The notes: a model not told the origin generated them from the sequence alone. A DNA stretch of 64,000 nucleotides from Candidatus Saccharimonadota bacterium (GCA_027312165.1 DAICXN010000001.1:1-64000), one strand, 5' to 3'. Shown: positions 34,138 through 43,731, counted from the stretch's first letter. Program-made: numbers and translations.

Positions 34138-34901
34138 TGGCAGTGACTATTGCGGTGACCAATCAAAAAGGTGGAGTCGGCAAAACAACAACAGCGGTAA
34201 ACTTGGCTTATTTTCTGGCAAAGGCTGGCAAGAAGACCTTGCTGATTGACTTTGACCCGCAGGGTAACGCTACTAGCGGCCTCGGTATTGATAAGCAGCT
34301 TGTGTCGACGACGGTAGCTGAGGTGATTATGCGGCAAGTTAAGTTACACGAGGCTGCTCAGTCAACTGAGTATAAGAATTTATCACTAATCGCTTCAACT
34401 CCACATCTTGCAAATACCGAAGTTGAGCTTGCACAGGTTGAGGGTCGGTTCCTTCGCTTGAAACAGGCAATAGCAGGTGCGGAAAATGATTACGACTATA
34501 TTATTATTGATAGTCCACCTTCGCTCAGCCTGCTCACCGTCAATGGATTAATCGCAGCTAACTATATCTTGCTACCTGTTCAAACTGAGTTTTACGCCCT
34601 CGAAGGACTGGGCCAGCTGCTTGAGACGATGAAACTGGTTCGAAAAGGGTTAAACCCGACACTCGAATTACTTGGGGTGCTGCCAACCATGATGGACTCA
34701 CGGACCACACTGTCGACTCAGGTTCACGATGAGATCAAGAAGCACTTTCCAGACAAGGTTTTCAAGACAACCATACCGCGCAATATTCGTCTAGCAGAGG
34801 CACCAAGTCATGGCTTGCCGATTGGGGTTTATGATAGATTTTCGAAAGGTGCGCGAGCCTACAAGATGCTGGCAAAGGAAATTACGGAAAGGATAGCATA
34901 G
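34137..34901 (+). CDS. parA: Chromosome partitioning ATPase ParA/Soj
   Basis: 254 aa, GTG start. Deviant Walker A is KGGVGKTT (TNQKGGVGKTTTAVNL), then LLIDFDPQGNAT (A') and YIIIDSPPSLSLLT (Walker B). There is no N-terminal HTH, so it is the Soj-type chromosomal form. With ParB it moves and separates replicated origins. It overlaps parB by one base (TAG/GTG). A mini-ORF of seven codons ends on its start codon. Confidence 0.95.
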   Translation: MAVTIAVTNQKGGVGKTTTAVNLAYFLAKAGKKTLLIDFDPQGNATSGLGIDKQLVSTTVAEVIMRQVKLHEAAQSTEYKNLSLIASTPHLANTEVELAQVEGRFLRLKQAIAGAENDYDYIIIDSPPSLSLLTVNGLIAANYILLPVQTEFYALEGLGQLLETMKLVRKGLNPTLELLGVLPTMMDSRTTLSTQVHDEIKKHFPDKVFKTTIPRNIRLAEAPSHGLPIGVYDRFSKGARAYKMLAKEITERIA

Positions 34902-35773
34902 TGAAAAAGGGTTTAGGGCGGGGATTTGAATCACTAATACCTACGACGTTGATCGACGAGTCGTTTGACCCGACGGCGACACAGGATGGCAAGATTAGTC
35001 AGCTGCAAGAAATAAAGATAGACAGTATTAAGCCGGACCCTGATCAGCCGCGTCGATTTTTTGACGAAAAAGCCCTGGCAGAGCTGGCAGTTTCGGTGGG
35101 CGAGCACGGAGTAGTCCAGCCAATTGTCGTTACACGTAGCGGTGAAGAGTATATGATTGTGGCCGGTGAGAGACGTTGGCGGGCAGCGAAAATGGCCGGA
35201 CTAAAGACAGTGCCGGCAATTATCCGGACGCTATCTGGTCAGCACCGACTAGAGATATCTTTAATTGAAAACCTCCAGCGACGCGACCTTAACCCAATTG
35301 AAACAGCTACGGCCTATCTCAAACTTCGTGACCAATTCAACATGACGCTTGAGGAGATAGGGGCGCGGGTTGGTGGAAAGTCGGTTAGTGGGGTGAGTAA
35401 CACCTTGCGCCTGCTTAAGTTGCCAAAAAACATTCAAGAAGCGATATTTAGCGGCAAGCTGACCGAGGGCCAAGCTCGACCAATGGTCGGGCTTCCAGAT
35501 GAAGTCGCCGAAGAGTTGGCTAAGAAGGTTATTATCGAGGAGTGGAGCACCCGAAAAATCGAACAGTGGATCGCTCTAAGGAAGCAATCCGACAAGCAGG
35601 TGACATCGAACCAAGCCGAGACGGAACAGCCTCATCGTCAGGCTCTAGACAAGATTCATAGCCGACTAAAGGCTCCGGTCTCTATCCGAACTAACGCTCG
35701 AGGTGCTGGAAAAATCGTAATTTCATTTGAGAGTAGCGAAGACTTTGAGCGAATCGAAAAAATGCTGAGTTAG
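34901..35773 (+). CDS. parB: Chromosome partitioning protein ParB
   Basis: 290 aa, GTG start. The N-terminal ParA-contact peptide is KKGLGRGFESLIP. The CTPase/ParB-N domain has PDPDQPRRFFD and the GERRWRA box (VAGERRWRAAKMAG), followed by ENLQRRDLNPIE. A central HTH reads MTLEEIGARVGGKSVSGVSN, with a C-terminal dimer domain. ParB loads at parS sites and clamps DNA using CTP. I saw no consensus parS palindrome in this window. Confidence 0.95.
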   Translation: MKKGLGRGFESLIPTTLIDESFDPTATQDGKISQLQEIKIDSIKPDPDQPRRFFDEKALAELAVSVGEHGVVQPIVVTRSGEEYMIVAGERRWRAAKMAGLKTVPAIIRTLSGQHRLEISLIENLQRRDLNPIETATAYLKLRDQFNMTLEEIGARVGGKSVSGVSNTLRLLKLPKNIQEAIFSGKLTEGQARPMVGLPDEVAEELAKKVIIEEWSTRKIEQWIALRKQSDKQVTSNQAETEQPHRQALDKIHSRLKAPVSIRTNARGAGKIVISFESSEDFERIEKMLS

Positions 35774-36379
35774 TTAAAAAGTTCTGATTGCGTTGAACGG
35801 ATAGATGCGCAGGCTTACGGGCCCGACGATGTCAAATAGGGGGATTGTGCCCATGCAGTTACGTGAGTCACACGATGAGCTACCTTCGCGATTATCGCCC
35901 ATGACAAATATGGTGCCTTCGGGTACGGTGGTGTCGACATCACCGGATGTTGGCTGAGCGGGCTCGTTTTTATTTACTGTAGTGTCGGGATCAAATCCTT
36001 GGGGGTAGCCAGCTGTATAAACGGTGACTTTGCCACCACGAACCACTACGCGCTCACCGGCAAAGGCAATTACACGCTTAACGACATATTCTTCTCGGCC
36101 GACGGACGGGTTGAAGTTAGGGTTCTTAAAGACAATTACTTGACCTCGTTCGGGGACGTAGCGTTTATTTTGCAGCTGAGAAATGGTCACTGGGAGGCGA
36201 CTGACGATGAGGCGATTATTGGTGTACATCGTTGGCTCCATACTCGGGCCTTCTACGCTGAAACTACGAAAAACGAAGCTGTTGATTAGCAGGGTGCCCA
36301 CTCCTACGCCTATCAAAAACAATACCAGCGATAGTCCATCCTTAATCCATGGATGACGGTCAAAAAAGGTTGCTTCCAT
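35774..36379 (-). CDS. lepB: Signal peptidase I
   Basis: 201 aa. One N-terminal transmembrane helix (LSLVLFLIGVGVGTLLINSF) is followed by the catalytic Ser box GPSMEPTM, the Lys box YVVKRVIAFAGE and GDNREGSSSCDSR. It removes signal peptides from exported proteins on the outer membrane face. An unusual Pro/Asp-rich loop lies between the Lys and GDN boxes (about residues 125-150). The stop abuts the parB stop, convergent, with no terminator between. Confidence 0.95.
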   Translation of the reverse strand: MEATFFDRHPWIKDGLSLVLFLIGVGVGTLLINSFVFRSFSVEGPSMEPTMYTNNRLIVSRLPVTISQLQNKRYVPERGQVIVFKNPNFNPSVGREEYVVKRVIAFAGERVVVRGGKVTVYTAGYPQGFDPDTTVNKNEPAQPTSGDVDTTVPEGTIFVMGDNREGSSSCDSRNCMGTIPLFDIVGPVSLRIYPFNAIRTF

Positions 36380-36440
36380 TGCTTCTACTATGACACAAGC
36401 GTATTTAAATTAAAAGCGTGACATCAGTGGGATATGGCTA

Positions 36441-36446
36441 TATAAT
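36441..36446 (+). promoter_or_regulatory. -10 box of the LCP gene
   Basis: TATAAT eight bases before GTG 36455. Confidence 0.55.
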
Positions 36447-36454
36447 AGATAAAA

Positions 36455-38113
36455 GTGAAACAGCAAAAAACTTCTATTGATGGTTTTGTATCTAGGCGAC
36501 CACAACGGTCGCTTCTTAATGAGCGGTCCTTGAAAAAGACAGATTCGACAGTTGGTCATATGCGCAGTGATCGACGCCCCCATGCTGAAGTTCATAGCGG
36601 CAATGGCGATCCGAGCCGAAGACTAAAAAGTGCACACAATAATGACGTGCGCCAAGAAATTGGCCAATCGCTCAAGGCGATTGATGTTGATACAAAAAAT
36701 AAAAAAATAAAAAAGACAAAGGCGCGAAAAAAGAGTCGGGTCTTCAAAATTGTTGGCATCTTGGTAGCCTTGGTGGCTTTGAGTTTGGTTGGCTTTTTAC
36801 TCTACAAGGCGTGGCAAGTTGGCGGCAAGGTATTCCAGGGCAACTTGATGGGAATTTTTCAGCAGCAGGAGCTTAAGATGGACTCTCGTGGTCGAAGTAA
36901 TATTTTAGTTTTGGGCACAACTGAGGACGGTCAGATCCACGGTGGAGGTGATCTAACAGACTCGATGATGGTCGTGAGTGTCGATCAGAAGAAGAAAGAT
37001 GTCTACATGTTCAGTATTCCGCGTGATTTGTATGTTCGCTACGGCATAGCTTGTTTGCCGGGCTACGAGGGCAAGATCAATGCCTACTTCTCGTGTCTGG
37101 ACGAAGGTGGCACTCCTGAGCTACAGAAAAAACGGATGGATGGCATGCGCCAGTTCGTCGGTGAATTATTTGAGATGGATATACAGTACATCGCGCACGT
37201 CAACACTTCGGTAATTCGGGATTCGGTCAATGCTGTTGGCGGTGTAACAGTTCAGGTTGATAGTGAAGATCCCCGCGGAGTGCTTGACGCTAGCTTGGAC
37301 TGGATGTGCCAGGAACAGGGGCTGAGTGCCGAGGAGCGTCGTCAGCGCTGCCCAACTGGTCACTATATCGATTTTAAAAATGGCCCTAACGAGATGGATG
37401 GTGATAAGGCGCTGTGGTTTTCGCGAGCTCGTGGTGCTCACGGCGGCATGGCGGCCACCTACGGGTTCGATAGAGGCAACTTTGATCGTGAAAAAAATCA
37501 ACAGCTTGTCTTGATGGCTCTTAAGGATAAAGCGGCTTCAACTGGCACCCTGACTGATGTAGGCAAGGTGATGGGCCTAATGGAGGCTATGGGTGATAAT
37601 TTACGTACCAATATTGAGTCAACAGAGCTTCAGACCATCATGAAGTTGGCGCAGGAGATAAACGAAGCCAATATTCATCGACTTAGCTTTGTTGATACCG
37701 AAGAGCCGCTAATGAGCACCGGTAATGTCGGTGGTCAGAGTATAGTTAGGCCAGTCGCCGGTATTTATGATTATTCACAGATAAGATCTTTCCTGAATCG
37801 GACCATATATGCGACGCCATTAACAAAGGAGGCTGGCAAGATCGCTGTCCTTAACGGCGGTGGTTCAACAGGAGCGGCCGCGGCCGAAGCGGAGAAGCTG
37901 GGGCAGGAAGGGCTAGAGGTTGTCTATGTGGGCAATGCGCCAACTGAAATAGCATCGCCATATCGGCTTTTCCGAATCACCGAGGAGACTAAGCCGCTCA
38001 CTCAAGCCAAGCTAGAACAGGCGTACTCAGTCTCGGCAAGTGATCAGACCCTGCCGTTCGGTCTATCTGTTGAGGCAGATTTTGTGGTAGTGATTGGCCC
38101 CGAGGGGCCATAG
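36455..38113 (+). CDS. LytR-CpsA-Psr family glycopolymer transferase
   Basis: 552 aa, GTG start. A basic cytoplasmic N-terminus of about 100 residues leads to one transmembrane helix (IVGILVALVALSLVGFLL). The LCP domain follows with ILVLGTTEDG, DSMMVVSVD, FSIPRDLYV and the conserved Arg-rich WFSRARGAHGG...FDRGNFDREKNQQ. A C-terminal LytR_C domain (IAVLNGGGSTGAAA ... ADFVVVIG) ends the protein. LCP enzymes attach teichoic acids or other glycans to the wall. Together with uppS, uppP and murD it argues for a Gram-positive-like envelope. Confidence 0.92.
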   Translation: MKQQKTSIDGFVSRRPQRSLLNERSLKKTDSTVGHMRSDRRPHAEVHSGNGDPSRRLKSAHNNDVRQEIGQSLKAIDVDTKNKKIKKTKARKKSRVFKIVGILVALVALSLVGFLLYKAWQVGGKVFQGNLMGIFQQQELKMDSRGRSNILVLGTTEDGQIHGGGDLTDSMMVVSVDQKKKDVYMFSIPRDLYVRYGIACLPGYEGKINAYFSCLDEGGTPELQKKRMDGMRQFVGELFEMDIQYIAHVNTSVIRDSVNAVGGVTVQVDSEDPRGVLDASLDWMCQEQGLSAEERRQRCPTGHYIDFKNGPNEMDGDKALWFSRARGAHGGMAATYGFDRGNFDREKNQQLVLMALKDKAASTGTLTDVGKVMGLMEAMGDNLRTNIESTELQTIMKLAQEINEANIHRLSFVDTEEPLMSTGNVGGQSIVRPVAGIYDYSQIRSFLNRTIYATPLTKEAGKIAVLNGGGSTGAAAAEAEKLGQEGLEVVYVGNAPTEIASPYRLFRITEETKPLTQAKLEQAYSVSASDQTLPFGLSVEADFVVVIGPEGP

Positions 38114-38118
38114 GGTGG

Positions 38119-38124
38119 TATAAT
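38119..38124 (+). promoter_or_regulatory. -10 box of the polytopic membrane gene
   Basis: TATAAT eleven bases before ATG 38136. Confidence 0.45.
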
Positions 38125-38135
38125 AGTTTAGTATT

Positions 38136-38909
38136 ATGGTCGATTTCTTAAAGATCGTTCGGCACAAAACACTGTTTAGCGAGGTGATGTACTACGTACT
38201 GAACATCGGCCTAGCAGCTGCGATTTTCATATTGTCTCAGACTATTCAGTCGCCAGCTCTGGCAATTGCTATAGTTCTGTTGAGTAAATGGCGAGTCTTG
38301 GCGGTCAGGCCTCGATACTGGTGGACAAATATCCAGGCCAATACCGTAGATATCATTGTTGGCGTCAGCATTGTAGCTTTGATGTACTTGCCGCAAATTT
38401 CTCTGGCCGCTCAGGTTATACTGGCGCTAATTTATGCGATTTGGTTGGTGATAATTAAGCCACTCTCAAAGCGATGGCACATGATGGTGCAGGCTATATT
38501 TGCTATTGGCCTTGGTGTGACGGCGCTATATTCCGTCTCGTATGAGTGGCCGGTCTTTTTTGTAGTCCTAGCTATGCTAGTAATTGGCTATAGTTCTGCG
38601 CGACATTTTCTCTATAGCTATGAAGAACAGCAGATCGTTTTACTTAGTGCTATTTGGGGATTAATTTTTGCAGAAATCGGCTGGCTGGCTCAACACTGGG
38701 CCTTTAGTTACTCATTGCCCGGACTTTCATCGCTCAAGATACCACAGGTGACGGTTATTGTATTGCTGCTATCATTTGTCAGCGAACGTGTCTATCGGTC
38801 ATGGTTTGAAAACAAGCGCGTTGTGCCGGCCGACGTGACTCTTCCAGTGGTATTTTCCGCTTTGCTTATCCTGGTAATATTATTATTCTTCAATTCTGTC
38901 ACTATATAG
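38136..38909 (+). CDS. Polytopic membrane protein, unknown
   Basis: 257 aa with about eight predicted transmembrane helices across its length (for example NIGLAAAIFILSQ, TVDIIVGVSIVALMYL, WPVFFVVLAMLVIGY, VVFSALLILVILLFF). A Trp/Arg-rich first loop (KWRVLAVRPRYWW) is the most distinctive part. No transporter signature is recognised. It lies between the LCP enzyme and an HtrA protease, both envelope proteins, 24 nt ahead of the latter, which suggests an envelope role. Confidence 0.65.
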   Translation: MVDFLKIVRHKTLFSEVMYYVLNIGLAAAIFILSQTIQSPALAIAIVLLSKWRVLAVRPRYWWTNIQANTVDIIVGVSIVALMYLPQISLAAQVILALIYAIWLVIIKPLSKRWHMMVQAIFAIGLGVTALYSVSYEWPVFFVVLAMLVIGYSSARHFLYSYEEQQIVLLSAIWGLIFAEIGWLAQHWAFSYSLPGLSSLKIPQVTVIVLLLSFVSERVYRSWFENKRVVPADVTLPVVFSALLILVILLFFNSVTI

Positions 38910-38933
38910 AAGCTAACAAGAGAGGGGGCTGAA

Positions 38934-40070
38934 ATGGCTAATCGTCGAAAGAATATATCAATTGTTGTTGTGGGGCTACTGGTTCTGGTCTGGCTGATTG
39001 TTGGCGCTGGTTTCTTGGGGGCTTGGCTGTCTTCCAAGGATGACGGCGGCACCGGTCCGGTGGATCCAGGCTTTGATGGCAACACGGTGGTGACGGATGA
39101 AGAAGCGGATCTGGCAAGTCTAGTTAAAAAAGTTTCGCCCTCAGTTGTTTCTATCATGACAACTCAAACAGCTGGACAGGGCTACTCACAGCAGGAGCTT
39201 GAGGGAGCCGGTACTGGTATTATCATTAGCTCGGACGGCTATGTGCTAACCAATAAGCACGTAGTTAGCTCAGCCCAGTCAGTCCAGGTGGTAGCAAGCA
39301 ACGGTACACGCTACGAGAATGTTAAGCTGGTTGGCTCTGATCCACTTAACGACATAGCCTTTTTAAAGATTCAAGGGGTGAGTGACTTGCCGGCAGCTAC
39401 TCTTGGCGACTCAGGAACGGTAAGGGTTGGCCAGGGGGTAATTACAATTGGTAACTCACTTGGACAGTATCAAAATACCGTCACCAGTGGTATCATCTCT
39501 GGGCTTGGCCGTCCGGTGACGGCAGCCTCTGACAAGCTAGGATCTCAGGTCGAATCGTTGACTGATTTGCTTCAGACTGATGCGGCAATTAATCCTGGAA
39601 ACTCCGGTGGTCCGCTGATAAATATGGCAGGACAAGTCATCGGCATCAATACGGCAATAGTTTCTGATGCTCAGAGTATTGGCTTTGCAATTCCCATTAA
39701 CGCAGCCAAGGGCTTAATCCGTGGAGTCTTAAAAGACGGCACGATACAAAAAGCTTATCTTGGGGTCCAGTACGTGGCGATTACTCCTGATGTTCGGGTT
39801 GGGCTGGAGCTAGATCAGCAGCAAGGCGCTCTTGTTCAGTCTGGCCGCAGTGGCTCTGCGGTCGTTTCCGGTGGTCCGGCCGATAAGGCAGGGGTAAAGG
39901 ATGGAGACATTATCACCAAGGTGAATGGAAAGGTTGTTGGTGAGCAGGGCGGACTTGGTAGCTTAGTGGCTGAATTTTTGCCAGGCGAAGAAATCGAGCT
40001 GACCTTGGTTAGGGATGGTCGCAGTCAGACCGTTAAGCTAACTCTCGGCGCCTACCCGACGTCTCAGTAA
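38934..40070 (+). CDS. HtrA/DegP-type serine protease with PDZ
   Basis: 378 aa. An N-terminal transmembrane anchor (IVVVGLLVLVWLIVGAGFL) leads to a trypsin-like domain with catalytic His (LTNKHVV), Asp (NDIAFLKI) and Ser (INPGNSGGPLI). One C-terminal PDZ domain has YLGVQYV and GPADKAGVKDGDIITKVNG. These proteases degrade misfolded exported proteins outside the membrane. AGAGGGGG stands before the ATG. Its last 33 bases overlap the convergent prmC end. Confidence 0.95.
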   Translation: MANRRKNISIVVVGLLVLVWLIVGAGFLGAWLSSKDDGGTGPVDPGFDGNTVVTDEEADLASLVKKVSPSVVSIMTTQTAGQGYSQQELEGAGTGIIISSDGYVLTNKHVVSSAQSVQVVASNGTRYENVKLVGSDPLNDIAFLKIQGVSDLPAATLGDSGTVRVGQGVITIGNSLGQYQNTVTSGIISGLGRPVTAASDKLGSQVESLTDLLQTDAAINPGNSGGPLINMAGQVIGINTAIVSDAQSIGFAIPINAAKGLIRGVLKDGTIQKAYLGVQYVAITPDVRVGLELDQQQGALVQSGRSGSAVVSGGPADKAGVKDGDIITKVNGKVVGEQGGLGSLVAEFLPGEEIELTLVRDGRSQTVKLTLGAYPTSQ

Positions 40071-40868
40071 AACGCAGTAATGACGAGTTTTCTGGTAGAT
40101 AAATCCGTAATTTGAAGCAAAGGTAATAATTTGCGAATGCTGCTCTGGATCAGCTTCGATAAACAGCCAGCCATCATCATTCAGGCAGAGCGGTGCCTGC
40201 TCGATTAGCCGAAAAATCATCGCGAGACCGCCGTTTTTTGCAAACAGCGCCTTTTTCGGCTCATGTCTAAGTTCAGGGGATACGCTCCAGCTTTCATCAA
40301 CATATGGTAGATTTGCCAATATGTAGTCAACTGGCTCAATCTGACCAAAGAGTAGGTCTTGCTCTTGAGTGGTGATATTGGCTCCTAGCGAATGAGCATT
40401 GGCTTGAGCGACATCTAGAGCCTGGGGACTAATGTCTGACAGTACGACATTTATGCCCGGTCTTTCGAGCTTGGCGGTTATGCCTAGGCAGCCGGATCCA
40501 GTGCCAACGTCAATCAAGGTTCGCTGGTCGCTGATATCGCTTGCCGTCACTTCCAGTAGCAGGTCAATCATGTCTTCGGACTCTGGTCGAGGAATTAGTA
40601 CGTTTGGCGAGACTGAAAACTTTCTACCGTAAAACTCTTTGTAGCCAACTATGTAGGCCAAGGGGACTCGGTCTTTGCGCAGGTCTAGTCGGGCGTAGGC
40701 AATGTCAATTCTGCGCGGGTCAATGGTTTCATCGAGATGAGCGTGAAGATATGTGCGAGGTTTTCTGAGGGTCTCTGATAAGATCAGTTCTGCGTCAAGC
40801 CTAGCTGAATCAATACCAATATCTTTCAGCTGTTTGGTTGCATCTTTCAGCCATGCTGATATGTTCAT
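40038..40868 (-). CDS. prmC: Release-factor glutamine methyltransferase
   Basis: About 276 aa. It methylates the Gln of the GGQ motif in RF1/RF2. An N-terminal helical RF-binding domain is followed by the SAM fold DVGTGSGCLGI and the catalytic NLPY (usually NPPY). The start is taken as the ATG giving NISAWLKD, since the longer frame lacks support and TATAAC ends seven bases upstream. The target, prfA, is close by in the same orientation but as a separate unit. Confidence 0.92.
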   Translation of the reverse strand: MNISAWLKDATKQLKDIGIDSARLDAELILSETLRKPRTYLHAHLDETIDPRRIDIAYARLDLRKDRVPLAYIVGYKEFYGRKFSVSPNVLIPRPESEDMIDLLLEVTASDISDQRTLIDVGTGSGCLGITAKLERPGINVVLSDISPQALDVAQANAHSLGANITTQEQDLLFGQIEPVDYILANLPYVDESWSVSPELRHEPKKALFAKNGGLAMIFRLIEQAPLCLNDDGWLFIEADPEQHSQIITFASNYGFIYQKTRHYCVLLRRRVGAES

Positions 40869-40875
40869 GTTGTTA

Positions 40876-40881
40876 GTTATA
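40876..40881 (-). promoter_or_regulatory. -10 box of prmC
   Basis: Minus-strand TATAAC seven bases before the chosen ATG. Confidence 0.45.
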
Positions 40882-40913
40882 CCACATGCAACAGGGGGAG
40901 TCAAAAGCATATA

Positions 40914-40942
40914 TTGACATGGCCTCAGTCTTGTGCTATAAT
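40914..40942 (+). promoter_or_regulatory. Promoter of the 159-aa orphan
   Basis: TTGACA, 17-bp spacer ending TGTGC, TATAAT; a full-consensus extended -10 promoter. Confidence 0.75.
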
Positions 40943-40963
40943 TAAAAACAGGAAACCCTCGTT

Positions 40964-41443
40964 ATGGACCAAGACAAACAGCAACCCGATAATACACCCA
41001 CACCTCTAGAATCTCGACACGAGGCTGAGCGTTTAGGGGCGGTGGTCAAGTTTAATGCACTACTAAATCGAATAGCCGAATCTCCGCTATCTCGAGTAGA
41101 GTTACGCGATGGTTATATCGAAGTACTAGTCAAAAGTGCCGTCGGTCGTCACGATGGTGCGACCTATAGTTTGGCCGCTGGTATCAAGGGTGGTGAGCGA
41201 GACTCTAGCGACTCTTGGCTGGCTATGCATAGACGGCAGAGCTCTAGGGCGAGGGTTGAATACTTGTCCCTAAGGGTCGAGCGAGGTGGCGTAAGTGGTA
41301 GTTATGCACCTGACGTAATCAATACGCCTTATGATGAATTTATGGATTTTGAGGCTAGTCGGGCTGATGTTGAAGACTTTCAAGGCATGTTGGAGAACCA
41401 GGGGATCATACAAAAAGAAGAGTCCGATCTCGAGCAGCTTTAA
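40964..41443 (+). CDS. Unknown soluble protein (159 aa)
   Basis: Not recognised. An acidic, polar start ([23 protein letters not shown]) leads to a predicted alpha/beta region ([18 protein letters not shown]) and an acidic helical end. No signal peptide, transmembrane segment or cysteine. It has a full-consensus promoter with a 21-nt leader, and only four bases overlap with the convergent prfA end. The promoter suggests high expression. Confidence 0.6.
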   Translation: MDQDKQQPDNTPTPLESRHEAERLGAVVKFNALLNRIAESPLSRVELRDGYIEVLVKSAVGRHDGATYSLAAGIKGGERDSSDSWLAMHRRQSSRARVEYLSLRVERGGVSGSYAPDVINTPYDEFMDFEASRADVEDFQGMLENQGIIQKEESDLEQL

Positions 41444-42513
41444 TTGCTTGCGCCTTGCGCCTTGAGTTCACGTTCAAATTTTTGCAAGTTTTCAATCAGG
41501 TCATCAATTTCACCGTTCATTGCGGCCGGAATGTTGCTACGTGAGTAATGGATACGGTGATCGGTAATACGGTCCTGGGGGAAGTTGTAGGTGCGGATTT
41601 TCTCCGAGCGGTCACCCGATCCGATAAGTGAGCGACGCTCGGCAGTTAGCTTGGCGTTTTCTTCGTCGATCTTGATTTGCAGCAGGCGAGATCGCAGAAC
41701 GCTCATGGCTTTTTCGCGGTTCTTTATCTGTGACTTCTCATCCTGGTTAGTGACAACTAGACCGGTCGGCAGGTGGGTAATACGAACGGCCGAATCGGTT
41801 GTATTAACAGACTGACCGCCATGACCGCCGGAACGAAACACGTCAACGCGTAGATCATTAGGGCTGATCTCAATATCGGCCTCTTCAGCCTCGGGTAGTA
41901 CAGCCACCGTAACGGTTGAAGTGTGAATTCTGCCCTGGGACTCGGTGGCTGGTATGCGCTGGACGCGGTGGACGCCACCCTCAAATTTGAGCAGGGAGTA
42001 AGGAGAGTCGCCCTTGACTCCAAAGACCACCTCTTTATAGCCGCCGCTATCATTGGCCGACTCGCTTAGTAGCTCGGTCTTGTAGCCGTGGCTTTCGCAC
42101 CAGCGGAGGTACATTCGGTAAAGTTCGGCTGCAAACAGTGAGGCCTCATCGCCTCCGGCGCCAGCGCGAATCTCGATAATCACATTTTTATCGTCGTTCG
42201 GATCCTTGGGGGTTAGGAGGATGAATAGCTCTTCCTCGATCGCCACTAGGCGCTGTTCGGTCTCGGCTAGTTCGAGTTTCGCCAGTTCGGCCAGCTCCTC
42301 ATCGTTACCACGCGATAGCTCCAGTGCATCTTGATGTTGTTTTTCGAGTTCGTTTCGTTCGGTAACTTTTTCGATGATTGACTCAAGTTCAGAAAAGCGC
42401 TTATTTTTTTTGGTAAACTCTGGGTCACTAAAAGCGTTAGGCGAAGATAAAAATTCAGCTAGGCCTGCTTTTTCGGTTGTCAGATCGTTGAGGTTTAGGG
42501 AAATTTTTGACAT
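41440..42513 (-). CDS. prfA: Peptide chain release factor 1
   Basis: 357 aa, standard length. It terminates translation at UAA and [22 protein letters not shown] precedes the codon-recognition motif PAT ([14 protein letters not shown]) and the catalytic GGQ ([11 protein letters not shown]). The start is ATG at complement 42511-42513, since minus-strand TACAAT ends seven bases upstream and the longer frame has no support. rpmE precedes it on the same strand, as in many bacteria. Confidence 0.96.
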   Translation of the reverse strand: MSKISLNLNDLTTEKAGLAEFLSSPNAFSDPEFTKKNKRFSELESIIEKVTERNELEKQHQDALELSRGNDEELAELAKLELAETEQRLVAIEEELFILLTPKDPNDDKNVIIEIRAGAGGDEASLFAAELYRMYLRWCESHGYKTELLSESANDSGGYKEVVFGVKGDSPYSLLKFEGGVHRVQRIPATESQGRIHTSTVTVAVLPEAEEADIEISPNDLRVDVFRSGGHGGQSVNTTDSAVRITHLPTGLVVTNQDEKSQIKNREKAMSVLRSRLLQIKIDEENAKLTAERRSLIGSGDRSEKIRTYNFPQDRITDHRIHYSRSNIPAAMNGEIDDLIENLQKFERELKAQGASN

Positions 42514-42520
42514 ATGAACT

Positions 42521-42526
42521 ATTGTA
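42521..42526 (-). promoter_or_regulatory. -10 box of leaderless prfA
   Basis: Minus-strand TACAAT seven bases before the ATG. Confidence 0.5.
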
Positions 42527-42544
42527 CTATGGATAAAGTGCAAC

Positions 42545-42572
42545 ATAAAACCGCTCCCGAGTGAGAGCGGTA
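42545..42572 (-). terminator. Terminator of rpmE
   Basis: On the minus strand, ACCGCTCTCACTCGGGAGCGGTTTTA forms a GC-rich hairpin with a short T run, between rpmE and prfA. Confidence 0.65.
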
Positions 42573-42585
42573 AATGTGGCTGAGG

Positions 42586-42906
42586 TTATTTAGCCGATTT
42601 CTTGTCGGCGGTAGCCTTTGCCTTCTTGGCCTTGTTTGCCAGGGCTTGGCGACGCTCTTCGGCGGCCTTGCGGCGAGCTTCAAATTTGTCGACGCGACCC
42701 TCGATGTCGATCACGCGCTTTTCGCCAGTGAAGAATGGGTGAGAGGCGCTAGATACGTGAACGCGTACTAGTGGATACTCTTTGCCATCCTCCCATTTGA
42801 TAGTTTCTGTGGTTTGGGCAGTTGACTGGGTCAAAAACGCAAACCCCGCCTGGTCATCGCTAAATACGATAGGGCGGTAATTTTGTGGGTGAATACTGCT
42901 TTTCAT
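42586..42906 (-). CDS. rpmE2: 50S ribosomal protein bL31, type B
   Basis: 106 aa. The core matches type B bL31 ([42 protein letters not shown]), without the zinc-binding cysteines of type A. A Lys/Ala-rich C-terminal extension of about 35 residues follows [14 protein letters not shown] sequence, longer than usual. bL31 bridges the 50S and 30S heads. TACAAT ends nine bases before its ATG. Confidence 0.92.
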   Translation of the reverse strand: MKSSIHPQNYRPIVFSDDQAGFAFLTQSTAQTTETIKWEDGKEYPLVRVHVSSASHPFFTGEKRVIDIEGRVDKFEARRKAAEERRQALANKAKKAKATADKKSAK

Positions 42907-42988
42907 AACTAGGACATTGTACTAGAGAATAGGCGGGTTGTCAAAGGTTATCTGGAGCTGCGGCTATTGTTGGTTGCTAAGCCTACTC

Positions 42989-43017
42989 TTGACTTTTTTG
43001 AAATACTATGCTATTAT
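42989..43017 (+). promoter_or_regulatory. Promoter of the 215-aa orphan
   Basis: TTGACT, 17-bp spacer, TATTAT with extended TATGC; same layout as 4900 and 32516. Confidence 0.65.
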
Positions 43018-43083
43018 CTATGGTGTAATTGATTAACAAGTTATTAATAGAAATAAATCAAAATAAAAAAGAAAGTAGATAAT

Positions 43084-43731
43084 ATGTCAGAAAACTTACA
43101 GCGCAGACAAGAAACTAATAGCCCCAATGCCGAGTTGACGGATGAGATTAGCAAACGACTTCTTTTGTCCAATAATCTAGCGGCGGATGTCATCCAGCGG
43201 ACTGGGGCAGAGGACATGTATAGCCTGCATCTTGGCGGGATAGGTTTTAGGAGTGAAATCATAGAGGACGGTTTTGATGGCTCGGATACGTTTATGGAGA
43301 TACGGGGCCGCACTGGGGAGTCTGCAGATCAGTTTTTCCAGAATGCACTTAATGCACTCTCTCGTGAAGGGGTGGTGCGGTCTGAAGACCTTAGTGAGTA
43401 TCATGATCTTTCGGTAGAGGATAGGTTGAAGCTTGCGATGCATGCGACCGCTACAATGGGTGGTATATACTCTGGTCAGGGTGACTACAAAATCAAGGTA
43501 TCTGCTCCTACCGAGCCAGTAGATTCAAAAAATGGAAGAGTGGGTATTGGGCGTCATTATTTTATTGATGATAGAGATAGGTTGAAGGTGGTCGAGTCAG
43601 TTCTTCAGTACGGTAAATTACCAGAGGGCGATGACCCGCTCTCCTCAGACTGGCCACTAGAAGGCTTTACTGTTGGCGTAAGGGACGCTAGTCGTGAGGA
43701 GGCTGATGTTGTACGCCCGGACATAAGATGA
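43084..43731 (+). CDS. Unknown soluble protein (215 aa)
   Basis: Not recognised. A polar N-terminus (SENLQRRQETNSPNAELTDE) leads to an alpha/beta body with helices such as SADQFFQNALNALSREG and VEDRLKLAMHATATMGG. No cysteine, signal peptide or transmembrane segment is seen. The promoter is strong and the leader about 60 nt and A-rich, with no clear ribosome site. No operon partner. Confidence 0.6.
   Translation: MSENLQRRQETNSPNAELTDEISKRLLLSNNLAADVIQRTGAEDMYSLHLGGIGFRSEIIEDGFDGSDTFMEIRGRTGESADQFFQNALNALSREGVVRSEDLSEYHDLSVEDRLKLAMHATATMGGIYSGQGDYKIKVSAPTEPVDSKNGRVGIGRHYFIDDRDRLKVVESVLQYGKLPEGDDPLSSDWPLEGFTVGVRDASREEADVVRPDIR

Noticed and set aside
34137..35773. parS sites near parAB
   Set aside because: I looked for the TGTTTCACGTGAAACA-type palindrome and saw none in the window by eye; a scan allowing mismatches would be needed.
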